Shown here one piece after another: positions 27,611 to 35,798 of a DNA stretch of 48,435 bases; the stretch's first letter is position 1, and each line of letters opens with the position of its first letter. The stretch lies in the IMG/VR virus record IMGVR_UViG_3300032954_000025, positions 1-48,435 of that record. One strand, given 5' to 3'. Origin of the DNA: a virus. The notes below the pieces were generated by a model, which worked only from the letters and a program-made list of their open reading frames with translations, made no database searches and was not told the origin of the DNA. Position numbers and translations under genes: made by a program.

Positions 27611-28708
27611 ATGAGAAGATTGTGCATTTATATACTACTAATACTTACTAGTTTGAGTATGTTTGCTCAAACTTCTCTGAAACAATTCTATACTACTGTA
27701 GTAGCTGCTGACAGTGGTATTAATTTAATTAATAGTCCTTCAATATATCATCAATTAGTATGGAGAAGAACTGGTACTTTAAGTAGTTGTACCGTAGCTT
27801 TAGACTCATCTGCTGATGGTGTAACTTGGTCTGCTGGTGGAGTTATAACTGGTCAAACTTGTACTACAAATGGACAATCTAGTGTTATTAATAGTGTAGT
27901 AAATTATGTTCGTATTAATGTAACTGCTATTTCTGGAGGAGGTACTATTAATGTCACATATCAAGGCTTTGCCTCTTCTGGAAGCGGTAGTGGCATAACT
28001 GCTTTAACTGGAGATTGTACTGCTACTGGTCCTGGAAGTGCTGCTGTTACTTGTACAAAAACAAATGGTACAGTTTTAACTAGTGCGGCTACTACAGCAA
28101 TTGGTACTTCTGGTGCTACAATTCCTCTTCTTAGTACGGCAAATACATGGACGTTAAGCCAGACATTTAGTGCTTTATTAACTGCTAGTGCAGGATTAGC
28201 ACTTCCAAGTGGTCAAACAGTATGTTGGAATAGCGATGTTTCACTTTCTCGCAACTCTGCTGGCGTGCTTCAAGTCGGAACATCGTGCAGCGCTGGAGCA
28301 GCAGGCCAGTTAAATCTAGCAAATTTAACAGTTACAAGTGTCGCGTCCCTCGGGAATAACGCTTACATACGAATCTTCAACGGTTCAACATATGATGTCA
28401 GCCTTTATCGAGTAGGTGTTAATCTCCTAGCCATCGGAAATGGGGGTGGTAGTGGCTTTGGTTCTATAGAACTGCCTTCTTTGGTTCAAAGTGCAGCTAG
28501 TTCTACGGGCGGTACTTGTACCATGACTACAACTAGTTGTACTGTTACCATTGGACATACTTATACAACTCCAGTTTGTATAGCTACAGAACAAGGAACA
28601 GGAGCTATTGCAGGTTCCTGTGGAGTGTCAGGAACTACTGTAACAATTACAGCAGCTTCTTCTAATACTGGAACTTGGGGAGCTTTGGTATTTGGGAATC
28701 CAAATTAG
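27611..28708 (+). CDS. Secreted-type tail fibre/lectin-like protein, 365 aa
   Basis: A 365-residue protein with a clear signal peptide (MRRLCIYILLILTSLSMFAQ). Residues 20-125 are a beta-sandwich-like module with Cys pairs, 130-175 a GDCTATGPGS-type tail-fibre repeat, 195-300 a trimer-forming beta repeat (CWNSDVSLSRNSAGVLQVG), and the end a lectin-like domain. The same N-terminal export signal and Cys-rich C-terminal style occur in the giant upstream gene. GC rises locally around 28240-28400, hinting at a domain swap. A terminator follows. Confidence 0.75.
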   Translation: MRRLCIYILLILTSLSMFAQTSLKQFYTTVVAADSGINLINSPSIYHQLVWRRTGTLSSCTVALDSSADGVTWSAGGVITGQTCTTNGQSSVINSVVNYVRINVTAISGGGTINVTYQGFASSGSGSGITALTGDCTATGPGSAAVTCTKTNGTVLTSAATTAIGTSGATIPLLSTANTWTLSQTFSALLTASAGLALPSGQTVCWNSDVSLSRNSAGVLQVGTSCSAGAAGQLNLANLTVTSVASLGNNAYIRIFNGSTYDVSLYRVGVNLLAIGNGGGSGFGSIELPSLVQSAASSTGGTCTMTTTSCTVTIGHTYTTPVCIATEQGTGAIAGSCGVSGTTVTITAASSNTGTWGALVFGNPN

Positions 28709-28720
28709 GATTGCAAAATT

Positions 28721-28750
28721 AAAAAGGCTCCTCAATTAAGAGGAGCCTTT
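28721..28750. terminator. Bidirectional intrinsic terminator
   Basis: A perfect 11-bp stem (28723-28733 with 28740-28750) with a six-base loop ends the rightward operon and the leftward gene block. A-rich sequence before the stem gives a U tract for the leftward transcripts, and TTTCTTATT follows on the right. Confidence 0.9.
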
Positions 28751-28751
28751 C

Positions 28752-29507
28752 TTATTGCGCTGTACCAGAAGTATTGAATGTCAGGGTAGGAGTTGTGGAG
28801 TTACTATTTATAAGCAGAGTTGCAGTAAAAGTACCAGTTTTAGTTGGTGTGAATTTTATAGTTAAAGTTACTGTTTGTCCAGGATTTAAACTAAGTGGAG
28901 CTTTCGCTCCAGTAAAAGAATAGTAACTTCCTCCTATACTTAGATTGGTAATATTAACTGGTTGAGTACCTGTAGAAGAAAGAGTTACGGTAGTAGTTAT
29001 AGAAGTATTTACTGGAATAGTACCAAAATTATAATAATTATTACTTTCATTCAGGTATATAGTTCCAAGGGCAGCTTGTAATTGAGCAACAGTTACACAA
29101 GTCCATCCATTCATAGCGTCCCAATTTAAACCAATAGCAGGATTACAAGTAGGCGGGATAGATACTTGAGTTGTGTTTGATGAAGAAGATTCTGCTGTAT
29201 TAGTCGTACCTGTAATGAAATAGCAATATGTAGTAGCAGGAATTACTGCATTATCTGCGTAGGATGTAGGAGTTGCTGAGGTAAGTACGATTAATTTACT
29301 GAAGTTAGGAGTGAGGGGATTTATACTAACACTAGAAGGACAATTCTCTACTGCTTTATAAATATTATACCCAGTATCATTAGCTCCCGCTGTCCATTCT
29401 AACACCGCAATTCCACCTGGCTGTGAGTTTATAACAGGTGGCGTTTGTGAAAAAATAAGGGCACTGTTCATAAGTGCCCCCCAGATAATTAGAAATGCTT
29501 TTTTCAT
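28752..29507 (-). CDS. Exported protein with fibronectin-like and ASPM-SPD-2-Hydin-like repeats
   Basis: A 251-residue protein. The ATG at 29507 is preferred because AGAGGA lies four bases upstream and it starts one base after the previous stop. Residues 1-20 form a signal peptide (MKKAFLIIWGALMNSALIFS), 22-110 resemble a fibronectin type III domain, and 155-250 resemble an ASPM-SPD-2-Hydin domain (NFGTIPVNTSITTTVTLSST, then LTIKFTPTKTGTF). Such modules bind surfaces or other proteins in the periplasm or outside. Its place in the leftward replication operon, not the structural one, suggests an early or superinfection role, or late leakage across the terminator. Confidence 0.75.
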   Translation of the reverse strand: MKKAFLIIWGALMNSALIFSQTPPVINSQPGGIAVLEWTAGANDTGYNIYKAVENCPSSVSINPLTPNFSKLIVLTSATPTSYADNAVIPATTYCYFITGTTNTAESSSSNTTQVSIPPTCNPAIGLNWDAMNGWTCVTVAQLQAALGTIYLNESNNYYNFGTIPVNTSITTTVTLSSTGTQPVNITNLSIGGSYYSFTGAKAPLSLNPGQTVTLTIKFTPTKTGTFTATLLINSNSTTPTLTFNTSGTAQ

Positions 29508-29508
29508 A

Positions 29509-30006
29509 CTATCCTCTGAAATCATCTTGAGTTTCGTAGTCTATAAAGTCCCTTGCTGCAATTTCTGCACCGTACATAACGCAGAGGGGTTCGTGTTCTC
29601 TCATGATTTTTAAACGAATATTTCCTTTTATTGGAAGGAATGTTCCTATATGTGGGCTGAATACTACTCTGGCTCCGAGGCGGACTTTACAATCTGGATC
29701 GTTATATGATTTACACTTTTCTCCCACTGAGACAACAACCCCACTAGTAGGAAGAGATTTTGACATCTCAGGAATTATAAGAATCCCACCTTTTCCTCCA
29801 CAAGTAGAGCAAGTTTCTTCCTTATCTTTGCCTCCTTCTACAATGGATTTGGTTATAATTTTTCCAGTCCCACCGCAATCAGTACACTCATATCCACTCT
29901 TATAATGATCTATAAGCACAATAATCTTATCCTCAACAGCCTCAAGATTAATTCCAAGTGCGGTCAAATTAACTACATTATATCCATCATGGATGACTTC
30001 GCCCAT
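29509..30006 (-). CDS. GroES-like co-chaperonin with inserted DnaJ-type zinc finger
   Basis: A 165-residue protein. The GroES fold is visible as KIIVLID (27-33), the GroEL-binding loop GGILIIPEMSKS (73-84), TSGVVVSVGEKC (87-98), a V-R-L-G-A-R-V-V-F strand (108-116) and LKIMREHEPLCVM near the end. Before the mobile-loop motif sit two DnaJ-type repeats, CTDCGGTG (41-48) and CSTCGGKG (66-73), enough for one zinc site. Phages such as T4 encode GroES analogues (gp31) to fold capsid protein. An insertion of a DnaJ zinc finger at this loop is not one I know. AGGAG precedes the start at 30006. Confidence 0.8.
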   Translation of the reverse strand: MGEVIHDGYNVVNLTALGINLEAVEDKIIVLIDHYKSGYECTDCGGTGKIITKSIVEGGKDKEETCSTCGGKGGILIIPEMSKSLPTSGVVVSVGEKCKSYNDPDCKVRLGARVVFSPHIGTFLPIKGNIRLKIMREHEPLCVMYGAEIAARDFIDYETQDDFRG

Positions 30007-31219
30007 TACTTACTCCTATTACTTTAAAATAAGTACTCCCACCTTGTTCAAAGGTGGTTACAAAACCAATCATCAATAATAAATTCAAAATTCGATCTAA
30101 AGTTTCAGGATTTACATTCCTATGTAGTTGTTGTAAAATATCCCTTCGAGAAGCAAACCCCCTTCGTTCTAGAAATAATTGAACTTTACCAGTTTGATCT
30201 GCTATATCAGAATCGCCTACTCCACGAAAAGCGCGGTCTAGAGAGTCGAGGACTCCTTTTACAGCATTTATAGAGTTAATCATACAAACTTCGTCTATAA
30301 CCAAATCATCTCTCTCAGCGGCGCTGAATGTAATCGCTACCTTAAAAATATGAACGTGCATTCTACTCTTAAAGTACGCAACTACTTCTGAATCTGTCTC
30401 TACTGGAGTTGCTAATTCCTTAAATGCTTTTTCAAATCTCCATTTCGCAACGTCCGTGAAAGTAACTGGGCCTTTTAAGTTGGAGATGTGTTCTAAATCT
30501 TGCTCCAGCTTATCTTGAAGCAACCTTCCTCCTTTAATGTCATCAACACTTTTCGGCCACGGTAAGCGTTTAGAAGTGCTTTCCGCATACACGAAGAGTG
30601 TACGAGCAGTGAAACCACTATTAATAGCAGCAGTAGCATCTTTGTTGAGTTTTCTGATATACTCAGGAACGCAAGCTCCGATAAGGGATGTGCACATTCC
30701 TTTAATAAATGCACTTCCAGAATTTTTTGTGTCATATTCATATTCTCCTCTATCCCATGCTTCACATAAAAAAGGAAGCATCCAATCACTACTTGTTAAT
30801 AAGATTGGTAATTCCAAAGATACGAGTGTAGCTGACGAATCTTTTCCAAGCACCAGAGAGCCATTTGCCGATATTTGTGCAGCAGCCGGAACACCATTAG
30901 CAAGCCTTTCAATAATTTTTGGAGCAGTAATTCTATCAGAGATAAGATTAATAAGTCCACTTGCACCATTTTGTGTTTTAGCTCTTTCATACGCATATCT
31001 TATAGATTCTCCTTTCCCAATTCCCGGTGGTGCGACTAATACTATATACTGATTCGGATAAATTGTGTATGTCCCATACTTTAGATAGACCTTATTCTTT
31101 AAAACCGAACTAACTACTGAAATAGCCGCCCAAACATGAAAATGCCTTGGACTCATAGAAATTTGATCTACTAAAGTCGCAAGATTTGTTATCCAATTTC
31201 CTTGAACCTGTCGAGCCAT
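29987..31219 (-). CDS. DUF3987-like replicative helicase/ATPase
   Basis: A 410-residue ATPase with a Walker A APPGIGKGES around residue 67 and a C-terminal winged-helix segment (RRDILQQLHRNV region). The order resembles DUF3987/primase-associated helicases that replace DnaB-type helicases in some phages. An upstream primase domain is not visible here. It overlaps the GroES-like gene by 20 bases and follows an HNH gene, in the replication block with DNA polymerase. Unwinding at the fork is the inferred role. Confidence 0.75.
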   Translation of the reverse strand: MARQVQGNWITNLATLVDQISMSPRHFHVWAAISVVSSVLKNKVYLKYGTYTIYPNQYIVLVAPPGIGKGESIRYAYERAKTQNGASGLINLISDRITAPKIIERLANGVPAAAQISANGSLVLGKDSSATLVSLELPILLTSSDWMLPFLCEAWDRGEYEYDTKNSGSAFIKGMCTSLIGACVPEYIRKLNKDATAAINSGFTARTLFVYAESTSKRLPWPKSVDDIKGGRLLQDKLEQDLEHISNLKGPVTFTDVAKWRFEKAFKELATPVETDSEVVAYFKSRMHVHIFKVAITFSAAERDDLVIDEVCMINSINAVKGVLDSLDRAFRGVGDSDIADQTGKVQLFLERRGFASRRDILQQLHRNVNPETLDRILNLLLMIGFVTTFEQGGSTYFKVIGVSNGRSHP

Positions 31220-31229
31220 TGAGCATGAC

Positions 31230-31619
31230 CTATTTACCTAATAATTTATATTTACTAATAAATTCTTCACATTCTTTCTTAATATCACACTGTATTTTAT
31301 TTTGTATTCTAGCTGTCATTATATGTTTTGGGCTTTTCCGTATATGCTCTTTTCTTGTCAACAATTCAAGATGCTCAGGATTAACACAAATTCTAAGTTC
31401 GCATTCGTGATGAAGGTCATAGCCTTTAGGTTTTTTACCATTCAAGAATTCCCAAATCCATACATGGGCTTTATAATATTGATTATTGAAACTAAATTTT
31501 CCATAACCAGAAGTGGATGTTGATAATTTCCAGACCCAGCAGGGAGTTTTGTAACCTCTATCTTCTACCCTATACTGTTTGTGAAACCACTCCTGCATGT
31601 TCTTTAACGGTCGTGACAT
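31230..31619 (-). CDS. HNH homing endonuclease
   Basis: A 129-residue HNH_3-type nuclease: residues about 27-60 form the aromatic beta-part (PCWVWKL, then GYGKFSF), and LHHECELRICVNPEHLELL near residues 68-86 contains the HNH core (His-His, Asn, His) with Cys ligands. A GGAG site supports the start at 31619, inside the end of the polymerase gene (50-base overlap). HNH enzymes of this kind insert beside replication genes and spread by cutting intron- or gene-less alleles. It is on the same strand as the genes around it. Confidence 0.85.
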   Translation of the reverse strand: MSRPLKNMQEWFHKQYRVEDRGYKTPCWVWKLSTSTSGYGKFSFNNQYYKAHVWIWEFLNGKKPKGYDLHHECELRICVNPEHLELLTRKEHIRKSPKHIMTARIQNKIQCDIKKECEEFISKYKLLGK

Positions 31620-33066
31620 TAAGATTCTCCGTAAGTTTGTCTAAAGATTCTTTTATTCCTTCTTTAGAATGATTTTTTATTTTTTGTGTTTCTGCAAAAT
31701 TAAAACCAATTTCAAATTCCACTGGAATGTTAATTGTGATTCCATTGTGGAATATTATATCTCTATTATAACTTTGTTCTATATGCACAAGTAATTCATA
31801 TATGTCATCTATATTATATGGAATATCAAAACATAATGAGTCATGACATTCTTGCACTAGAAATCTTTTAGGCAAAGCTAGATTAGATTTAGTCTCCATA
31901 TTAAATAGCGCAAATCCGTTATTATCTCCTACAACGGATTGTGGAATATATGAATATGCTTCATTAAGAATCGAATAATTAGAATCATTAGGTCTAAGTC
32001 CTAAGAACTGTCTTTCCCTACCAAAGGGAGTTTTTAGTATACGAGTTTTAAAAATTTCATTCTTAATATATTGATGAAAAATTAAATCAATCTCAGGTTC
32101 TAATTGATTGGCTTTGTCTAATAAAGCTTGACAAGCAGTTTCTGGAATTGAATGTCCCTCAGTTGCTAAACTCTCAGACATCCTCTTTCCTCTCATGCCA
32201 TAATTATTAGCATGTCCCACTTTTTTCCCTAAATAGTATTCAATAGAGTCTTTCCATTCTTTCTCACTTCTTGTGCTTGCGCCAATATTAAAAATCCAAG
32301 ACGCTCGTTTGATATGTCTATTGACTCCCTTTCGCATCTCTTCGAGAGCTGTATGATTTTCAGCCAAGGCGCTAACGGGCCATTCTTCCGCGGACTTCTG
32401 ATCCACCATGAGGAAAATATTCCCAGGTCGCGCCACAAGGCATCTTCTAAAAACTTCGGAAACTTTTCCATGTTTCGGAAAGTTTTGAGCGTTGTTCCCG
32501 AATCCAAAAGTATGCTTTCTCGAAGAACGCCTTCCAGTAAGAGTACCTGCACAGTTGTAGTTGCTAAGATATAACAAGAGCCCGTCCGGCGATTGATACT
32601 GCAACGCACTGAGATAGGAGCTTTTGAGCTTACCCAATTCTCGTACTTTGAGAATAGCTCGTATTGCAGGATCACCCCCCACGTGTTTGAACTGGTTTTC
32701 AACAAGCATCTTTTGAAGAGCGAGTTCTCCGGTTGAGTAGTTTGACTCGTATTCTCCGCTAGTGTTTTTCTTAGTGATTTTTGGAACGTTATATCCGAGG
32801 GATTGAAGTTTTTGAAGTAGCGCCCTCTCTCCTTGTGTGGCATTTAGGTTTACCTCGCCTTCGCTATCATTTGAGTTTGCTGCTCCTATAAAGACATGTG
32901 AATTCCACTGTTGAGAAGCTATAGCTAGATTTTTTTGTATTTCTTGATCTACAAATATATTGGCTTCTATTAATCTATCCCTATCTAGATATACACCTCT
33001 ATTGTCAATTTTATGATAAATTGCTTGTAAATGATGCAGGTATGTGTTTGTTATTTTACATTCCAT
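31570..33066 (-). CDS. Family A DNA polymerase, polymerase domain
   Basis: A 498-residue protein with the thumb/palm/fingers of PolA but no exonuclease. Motif A is VDQKSAEEWPVSAL (catalytic D222, E227), motif B KKVGHANNYG (281-290), motif C QECHDSLCF (H408, D409). The Tyr before the glycine of motif B is kept. The 3'-5' exonuclease is a separate protein (34693-35796), so the polymerase is split, with several genes and two HNH endonucleases between or beside. It would replicate the phage genome with the DUF3987-like helicase. Overlaps both HNH neighbours. Confidence 0.92.
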   Translation of the reverse strand: MECKITNTYLHHLQAIYHKIDNRGVYLDRDRLIEANIFVDQEIQKNLAIASQQWNSHVFIGAANSNDSEGEVNLNATQGERALLQKLQSLGYNVPKITKKNTSGEYESNYSTGELALQKMLVENQFKHVGGDPAIRAILKVRELGKLKSSYLSALQYQSPDGLLLYLSNYNCAGTLTGRRSSRKHTFGFGNNAQNFPKHGKVSEVFRRCLVARPGNIFLMVDQKSAEEWPVSALAENHTALEEMRKGVNRHIKRASWIFNIGASTRSEKEWKDSIEYYLGKKVGHANNYGMRGKRMSESLATEGHSIPETACQALLDKANQLEPEIDLIFHQYIKNEIFKTRILKTPFGRERQFLGLRPNDSNYSILNEAYSYIPQSVVGDNNGFALFNMETKSNLALPKRFLVQECHDSLCFDIPYNIDDIYELLVHIEQSYNRDIIFHNGITINIPVEFEIGFNFAETQKIKNHSKEGIKESLDKLTENLNVTTVKEHAGVVSQTV

Positions 33067-33398
33067 CTTTTAAAATCCCCTGCAAAACCTGATTTATGTC
33101 TACCTTTGACTACACAATCTCTGATATTATCACTTTGTGTTCCCATAAATAAATGTTCAGGATTAAAACATTTTCGAATATCACATTTATGTAATACATT
33201 TAAGTTATCACTATACTCGTCTGATCTATATAGTTTCATACTTAATCTGTGTACAAAAATATGTCCTTGATCGTAATGAATTACACCATATCCTTTATTA
33301 TTCAAATGTCCTGTAAATATCCAGCAGCCATTTGAATCTATTATACGCTTTTTTAATAAGCGTTTTTCGATCTTTTGTCTAATACTACGTGTCATCAT
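33051..33398 (-). CDS. HNH endonuclease, second copy
   Basis: A 115-residue HNH_3-type nuclease. Residues 22-52 hold the aromatic strand part (CWIFTGHLNNKGYG), and residues 70-97 hold LHKCDIRKCFNPEHLFMGT with the His, Asn and His of the HNH motif. It overlaps the polymerase start by 16 bases, a position often found for free-standing homing endonucleases. Together with the 31230-31619 gene it brackets the polymerase. Confidence 0.85.
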   Translation of the reverse strand: MMTRSIRQKIEKRLLKKRIIDSNGCWIFTGHLNNKGYGVIHYDQGHIFVHRLSMKLYRSDEYSDNLNVLHKCDIRKCFNPEHLFMGTQSDNIRDCVVKGRHKSGFAGDFKRWNVK

Positions 33399-33401
33399 GA
33401 T

Positions 33402-33716
33402 TTAATTACTCATTTTGGAGTCTGTACACATCTCTTGTAAAGCTATATCTTGAGCTTGTTTTAGTTTCGCAGCTTCCATTCGCATTCTAATATCTTCTAT
33501 ATCAAACATCCCAAGTCTATTTTGCCATAATTGCATTAGGCCAATCATATCTCCACTTGTCATTCCATTAGATGCTGTACTGTGTCTTATATTGGTATCC
33601 TCAATTATGACAAGGATTCGTGCAGTAGGAAGGAGTTTGTGCATTTCATCTACGAATTTATTAGCATCTACAGATACTTTAATAATCCGATTATCCTCTT
33701 CGATTATTCCTTGCAT
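33402..33716 (-). CDS. Hypothetical protein, 104 aa
   Basis: A 104-residue protein with a beta-alpha start (IIKVSVDANKFVDEM) and a helical C-terminal half containing RMEAAKLKQAQDIALQEM. It overlaps the upstream zinc-finger gene by 13 bases, in the replication operon. The family is not recognised. A small DNA- or protein-binding role is possible. Confidence 0.7.
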   Translation of the reverse strand: MQGIIEEDNRIIKVSVDANKFVDEMHKLLPTARILVIIEDTNIRHSTASNGMTSGDMIGLMQLWQNRLGMFDIEDIRMRMEAAKLKQAQDIALQEMCTDSKMSN

Positions 33717-33919
33717 TTCTCCTCCATATATTTAAAATATGCTTCGATTCTTTCTTCGTGGAAGTTTTCTATAAACTCAAGACCATCTTTCTTCTTCTGT
33801 AGGCATTTCATTCCAATAGCCGAATGACAGACAGGGCAAACCATATGGATAGCATTGGTTTGCAAAGTAGCTTCATAGATCAAACAAAGTTCTGCTGTTT
33901 TAACTCCAGCAGTACTCAA
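33704..33919 (-). CDS. Phage-type zinc-finger protein (start uncertain)
   Basis: The C-terminal part has VCPVCHSAIGMKC, then FHEERIEAYF, matching a short phage zinc finger (C-x2-C-x6-C with a later His). I choose the TTG at 33919 (71 residues), which lies 13 bases after the previous stop with AGG upstream. An ATG at 34102 would overlap the preceding gene by 170 bases. The role is probably DNA or protein binding. Confidence 0.55.
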   Translation of the reverse strand: MSTAGVKTAELCLIYEATLQTNAIHMVCPVCHSAIGMKCLQKKKDGLEFIENFHEERIEAYFKYMEEKCKE

Positions 33920-33932
33920 TAAACCTACTAAT

Positions 33933-34232
33933 CTACTCTGTGTCTGTACTACTGGATAATTCGCTACTAGAGTTATTAGCTCCAGTATTTGCCTTAGCCT
34001 TTGCCCTCTTAAGCTCTTTGAGCAAATCAATTTTTGCATTACGTTCGATGATAGCGGCTTCTCCACTTGCAATTGCTCGGATTGATTCTCTTGTAACGGC
34101 ATGTCTGAAATTCCTTAAGTCGTAATTTTCATCTAAATCTGCACTGCTATAATCTTTAGGCATCAGCCTGAGAAAATGTGCTGCTTGTAAGAGTCGGAGT
34201 TGATGGGGACTCAGTTTATCTAATTTCGTCAT
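33933..34232 (-). CDS. Hypothetical helical protein, 99 aa
   Basis: A 99-residue helical protein. The ATG at 34232 (AGGA seven bases before) is preferred over one at 34256. The N-terminus (MTKLDKLSPHQLRLLQAAHF) is followed by a charged centre and a helical RAIASGEAAIIERNAKIDLL segment, and the tail is Ser-rich. It overlaps the preceding small zinc-ribbon gene by 17 bases. It could bind DNA, but no firm family exists. Confidence 0.6.
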   Translation of the reverse strand: MTKLDKLSPHQLRLLQAAHFLRLMPKDYSSADLDENYDLRNFRHAVTRESIRAIASGEAAIIERNAKIDLLKELKRAKAKANTGANNSSSELSSSTDTE

Positions 34233-34356
34233 AATAGATCCTATAAGAATGTCCACACTTTACACATACATATTTTTCACTTTCATAATTCCAAGGTTCA
34301 TCTATTTCTTTGTATTCATGCTGACACTCTTCATTATTTTTCTCATCCTTTTCCAT
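34216..34356 (-). CDS. 46-aa zinc-ribbon mini-protein
   Basis: A 46-residue acidic protein with one Cys before the core (EECQHEY, a Cys/His pair) and CVKCGH near residue 31, so four ligands for zinc are present. It has a strong site (GGGAG) before the ATG at 34356, starts inside the HAD gene's last bases and ends in the next gene's start. The function is unknown, probably a small host-interaction or DNA-binding factor. Confidence 0.7.
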   Translation of the reverse strand: MEKDEKNNEECQHEYKEIDEPWNYESEKYVCVKCGHSYRIYYDEIR

Positions 34357-34696
34357 CAACTCTTCTCCCTTCATTTGGTACTACTTGTACAGCTCTATCG
34401 TCCCACAACTCTAGCATTCTATAGTCTTTTTCTGCCGTAACTACTAAAGAACACCCTAAATGTTTCATACACCAAGCTCTAATAAGCGTCTCCTGATTTC
34501 TCCAATCAGGACTTGAAAGAGCAACCCGCGCTGTAAAAATCCGGACTTCTTGATTTTCATTGATCCACTTTTTAACGCGGTGTACCATTTTTTCGATAGG
34601 TTTTCCTATAACATCTGGTTGAAATTCACCAGTCTGGAGTTCTGCTAAAGTACCGTCAAGATCAACTCCGATCCAGCCTTTTTTGTGCTCAGTCAT
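34343..34696 (-). CDS. HAD-like phosphatase
   Basis: A 117-residue HAD-fold hydrolase. Residues about 8-15 are motif I (GVDLDGTL, nucleophile and acid Asp), FTARV near 56-60 gives motif II, and the Lys/acid region is represented by AEKDYRMLELWDDRAVQV. The ATG at 34696 is used because it forms ATGA with the upstream stop. In phages such proteins may be nucleotide phosphatases or DNA 3' phosphatases, but the substrate cannot be read off. Confidence 0.8.
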   Translation of the reverse strand: MTEHKKGWIGVDLDGTLAELQTGEFQPDVIGKPIEKMVHRVKKWINENQEVRIFTARVALSSPDWRNQETLIRAWCMKHLGCSLVVTAEKDYRMLELWDDRAVQVVPNEGRRVDGKG

Positions 34697-35796
34697 ATTA
34701 AATATGGCCTTTCTGCAAATTCTTTCTCCTGTTCTAAATATACTTCGTAGGTTACACAAACGTCTAAACAATTATAGCGCCGTAGTCCTTTCATATCTTT
34801 CAGGGACCAACGCTTGCCCTCATCTTTATAATAGGGTTCTCTAGTATATTGCCTTGTCATAAATTGGAGTTTATGACTTAACTCTGGCCAAAGAATGTGA
34901 TGCCTTATAAGAGTATCCTTGATGTTCTCATGACAAATTCTAAATCCCAACGCTTCGATAAAACAGGTATCGAAATTAAAAAAGTTCTGGCCGAGTTGAG
35001 GAATTTCCCAGAAGATTTTGGACAAAGTTTTCCAGAGTTTGCAAGTATAAGATCTGGAGTCCCAGAAAAGGTTAAATGAAATGCCGTAGGTTGGGGAGTC
35101 AGCGATACCAATTGTGACAGGATAACCTGGATGCGGATAAAAGGCACTTTTGGTATTAGTATATACTGTCTCAATGTCCGTTGATAACAAAGAGGTGGAG
35201 TTTCCAAGAAATCTATTTTCGAGTATGTAAATAAGTTCTTCAAAAGAGAGTTCATATTTTAATTCCCTCATAGGTAAAGGTTGGAGATAACCATGTTTCT
35301 TGTAAAAGTCTAGCTCACTCTTTACCTTTCCTAAATCAATACTTGTCACGATGTCCCTCTCGGCCCAATTTGCAACAATGTAATCCGGTGCATAAGTAGG
35401 AAGTATATAATGAGGATAGCTAAGATTATCAGAACGTAAAAGAGAACCGCAATACTTGCTAATTTCACTTTCATCGGTATCTTCATCTTCATCCTCTCCT
35501 TTAGCACGGAGCTGAGGTAAGAGAACTTTGCCTGCTTCTTCGAGAACGATTATAAGAGGTGGTTTGTAATGATTTAAGTGATTTTCGACTATAGAAATAG
35601 CAGATGGCGTTTCTGGATCTGGTCTGCGAGCACATACATAATAATCTGTAATTCCAGCATCCTGCATCATTTTGTGGAAAGTATATCCATATCCGCCACT
35701 GAAGATAAATCCCTTCTCTTTATCTTGTGGATAGGGTCTTTCTGCTATAACCCAAACTGGGGCAGTAGGTGAGCCTCTTGGATTCAAGTCAGCCAT
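34693..35796 (-). CDS. UDG-like domain fused to a 3'-5' exonuclease (split polymerase part)
   Basis: A 367-residue two-domain protein. Residues 10-160 resemble the uracil-DNA glycosylase superfamily (VIAERP, FSGGYGYTFHKMMQDAGI, ILPTYAPDYIVANW), though catalytic residues are degenerate. Residues 200-350 are a DnaQ/PolA proofreading exonuclease: ExoI TDIET (D207, E209), ExoII QNFFNFD (270-276), ExoIII YNCLD (341-345). Bacillus phage SPO1 polymerase also carries a UDG-like region, so this looks like the N-terminal half of such an enzyme, encoded separately from the polymerase. ATG at 35796 is preferred; a TTG at 35805 is possible. Confidence 0.8.
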   Translation of the reverse strand: MADLNPRGSPTAPVWVIAERPYPQDKEKGFIFSGGYGYTFHKMMQDAGITDYYVCARRPDPETPSAISIVENHLNHYKPPLIIVLEEAGKVLLPQLRAKGEDEDEDTDESEISKYCGSLLRSDNLSYPHYILPTYAPDYIVANWAERDIVTSIDLGKVKSELDFYKKHGYLQPLPMRELKYELSFEELIYILENRFLGNSTSLLSTDIETVYTNTKSAFYPHPGYPVTIGIADSPTYGISFNLFWDSRSYTCKLWKTLSKIFWEIPQLGQNFFNFDTCFIEALGFRICHENIKDTLIRHHILWPELSHKLQFMTRQYTREPYYKDEGKRWSLKDMKGLRRYNCLDVCVTYEVYLEQEKEFAERPYLI

Positions 35797-35798
35797 CT

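Noticed and set aside
33920-34102. Upstream extension of the 33704 zinc-finger gene
   Set aside because: It overlaps the preceding gene by 170 bases and its translation looks like a frame shadow.
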